A DNA stretch of 14,687 nucleotides. Origin: Bacteroidaceae bacterium. Its GTDB lineage: Bacteria; Bacteroidota; Bacteroidia; Bacteroidales; Bacteroidaceae. The stretch is taken from assembly GCA_900765575.1 (NCBI GenBank), contig CAAFRW010000022.1, positions 1 through 14,687 on the forward strand, read 5' to 3'. A program made the translations under genes and the position numbers. This document shows, piece after piece, positions 13,209-14,687 of the stretch; the first letter of the stretch is position 1; every line of letters begins with the position of its first letter. Under the pieces are notes generated by a model, which made no database searches, had not been told where the DNA came from, and saw only the letters and a list, made by a program, of their open reading frames with translations.

Positions 13209-14687
13209 ATGAAAAAGAAACAAGCAGCTTCTTTATTTCAAAAGGAGCAAATAATATCAAGTATTCAACAATCGTTCGTGAAGCTCAATCCACGAATCAT
13301 GATTAAGAATCCTATCATGTTCACCGTAGAGGTATGTACTTTTATTATGATACCTGTTACCATTTATTCACTGTTCAACGAGGCACAGGGTTCATTTCCT
13401 TACAATATTCTGGTACTCCTTATCTTATTTGCAACATTGCTGTTTGCCAACTTTGCAGAGGCTATTGCCGAAGCTAGGGGCAAAGCACAAGCCGATAGTT
13501 TAAGGAAGACAAGAGAGGAAACACCTGCCAAACTCTACAAGAATGGGAACGTGACCCTTGTCAGCAGTTCCCAACTGAAAAAAGGAGATATATTTGAATG
13601 TGAAGCCGGAGATATTATTCCTGCGGATGGTGAAATTACAGAAGGATTGGCCTCTATTGATGAAAGCGCCATTACCGGAGAGTCCGCACCGGTGATACGG
13701 GAAGCCGGAGGTGATAAAAGCTCCGTTACCGGTGGTACGAAAGTACTTTCCGACCATATTAAAGTAATGGTAACTACCCAACCGGGAGAAAGTTTCCTCG
13801 ATAAAATGATTGCACTCGTTGAGGGAGCCTCACGTAAAAAGACACCGAACGAAATAGCTCTGACCATTCTGTTAGCTGCTTTCACCTTGGTTTTCGTCAT
13901 TGTGTGCATCACCCTGAAACCGTTTGCCGACTATACAGGTACAACTATTACCATTGCGGCTTTCCTTTCACTGTTTGTCTGCCTGATTCCGACCACCATC
14001 GGAGGATTACTTTCGGCCATCGGTATAGCCGGTATGGACCGTGCTTTACGCGCTAATGTTATCACCAAATCGGGAAAAGCAGTTGAAACGGCCGGCGATA
14101 TCGATACCTTGCTCCTGGATAAAACGGGAACCATTACTATAGGTAACCGTAAAGCGACCAAGTTCTGGCCTTGCGAAAGCAATCATATACAGATGAAAGA
14201 CTTTATCGATTGTTGTATACTCGCTTCCACTGCAGACAATACGCCGGAAGGCAAATCCATCATCGAACTGGCCATACAGAACAACTCCTATTTTCACCCG
14301 GATACAAGCAAATGTCAGATGATTCAATTCTCTGCTGAAACGAAATGTTCCGGCGTCAACATGCCGGACGGAACGCAAATACGTAAAGGAGCGTACGAAG
14401 CCATCCGGCAATTAAGTGAAAACGCTGGTAATAAATTCCCCGAGGAGGTGAATAAACAGGTAAAGACCATTGCCGAAAATGGTGGAACTCCGTTGGTCGT
14501 AAGCGTTAACAATAAAGTAGTGGGAGTAATCGAATTACAGGATATCATTAAACCGGGTATTCAGGAACGATTCACCAGACTTCGTAAAATGGGGGTTAAA
14601 ACCGTTATGGTAACCGGAGATAATCCTCTTACAGCCAAGTACATTGCAGAGAAAGCCGGAGTAGACGATTTCATAGCCGAGGCCAAA
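13209..14687 (+). CDS. kdpB: Potassium-transporting P-type ATPase subunit KdpB (3' end outside window)
   Basis: 493 codons are open from the ATG at 13209 to the last base of the window; the remaining ~190 residues of this ~680-residue protein lie beyond it. KdpB is the catalytic subunit that hydrolyses ATP to power K+ import. Visible marks are the N-terminal basic segment, two membrane spans (~34-57, 65-85), TGES in the actuator domain (156-159, whose Ser corresponds to the inhibitory phospho-Ser162 of E. coli), the membrane motif PTTIGGLLSAIGIAGMDR (261-278), the phosphorylation site DKTGT (Asp304) and MVTGDNPLT in the P domain (467-475). The sequence ends at GVDDFIAEAK. kdpC is expected next but cannot be seen. 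Confidence 0.98.
   Translation, partial: MKKKQAASLFQKEQIISSIQQSFVKLNPRIMIKNPIMFTVEVCTFIMIPVTIYSLFNEAQGSFPYNILVLLILFATLLFANFAEAIAEARGKAQADSLRKTREETPAKLYKNGNVTLVSSSQLKKGDIFECEAGDIIPADGEITEGLASIDESAITGESAPVIREAGGDKSSVTGGTKVLSDHIKVMVTTQPGESFLDKMIALVEGASRKKTPNEIALTILLAAFTLVFVIVCITLKPFADYTGTTITIAAFLSLFVCLIPTTIGGLLSAIGIAGMDRALRANVITKSGKAVETAGDIDTLLLDKTGTITIGNRKATKFWPCESNHIQMKDFIDCCILASTADNTPEGKSIIELAIQNNSYFHPDTSKCQMIQFSAETKCSGVNMPDGTQIRKGAYEAIRQLSENAGNKFPEEVNKQVKTIAENGGTPLVVSVNNKVVGVIELQDIIKPGIQERFTRLRKMGVKTVMVTGDNPLTAKYIAEKAGVDDFIAEAK

Overview
The window looks like a chromosomal segment from a Bacteroidales species, probably Bacteroides or a close relative. Supporting this are several matches to the Bacteroides-type -7 element TAnnTTTG, A-rich leaders without strong Shine-Dalgarno sites, a PCMD-type secreted protein, and an NtrC-type regulator next to a kdp operon. 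There is no sign of phage, insertion sequence, CRISPR array, tRNA or rRNA.

Layout from left to right. Positions 1-320 hold the 3' end of a helical, TPR-like protein on the + strand, followed by a hairpin terminator. Positions 531-4157 (- strand) hold one long frame for a ~1208-residue protein with an acidic N-terminus, a beta-rich domain and three tandem AAA+ (CbxX/CfqX, SpoVK-like) modules. It is interrupted by a single in-frame TAG at 2553-2555, just before the arginine finger of the first AAA module. Upstream on the same strand is a histidine-phosphatase-family gene (4239-4904). A short divergent interval (4905-5108) carries a good Bacteroides promoter on the + strand leading into a tiny, apparently frameshifted ORF.

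Positions 5109-8954 (- strand) form a tightly overlapping three-gene envelope operon. In order of transcription it encodes a POTRA-less Omp85-type beta-barrel, an EptA/MCR-type phosphoethanolamine transferase with all expected catalytic residues, and a secreted PCMD-domain protein. Stop and start codons overlap at both junctions.

The right part (9197-14687, + strand) encodes MsrA, then 24 bp later an NtrC-type sigma-54 response regulator, then a strong intrinsic terminator. After it comes a well-matched sigma-54 promoter (GG-N10-GC at 11205-11220) in front of the K+-transport operon: an unannotated 32-residue membrane peptide, kdpF, kdpA and kdpB (cut off by the window end). The regulator and promoter together suggest that high-affinity K+ uptake here is controlled by an NtrC-type activator and RpoN, not by an OmpR-type KdpE.

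The points most worth a second look are the amber-interrupted triple-AAA gene, the sigma-54/NtrC-type control of kdp, the 32-residue peptide that opens the kdp operon, and the barrel/phosphoethanolamine transferase/PCMD operon.
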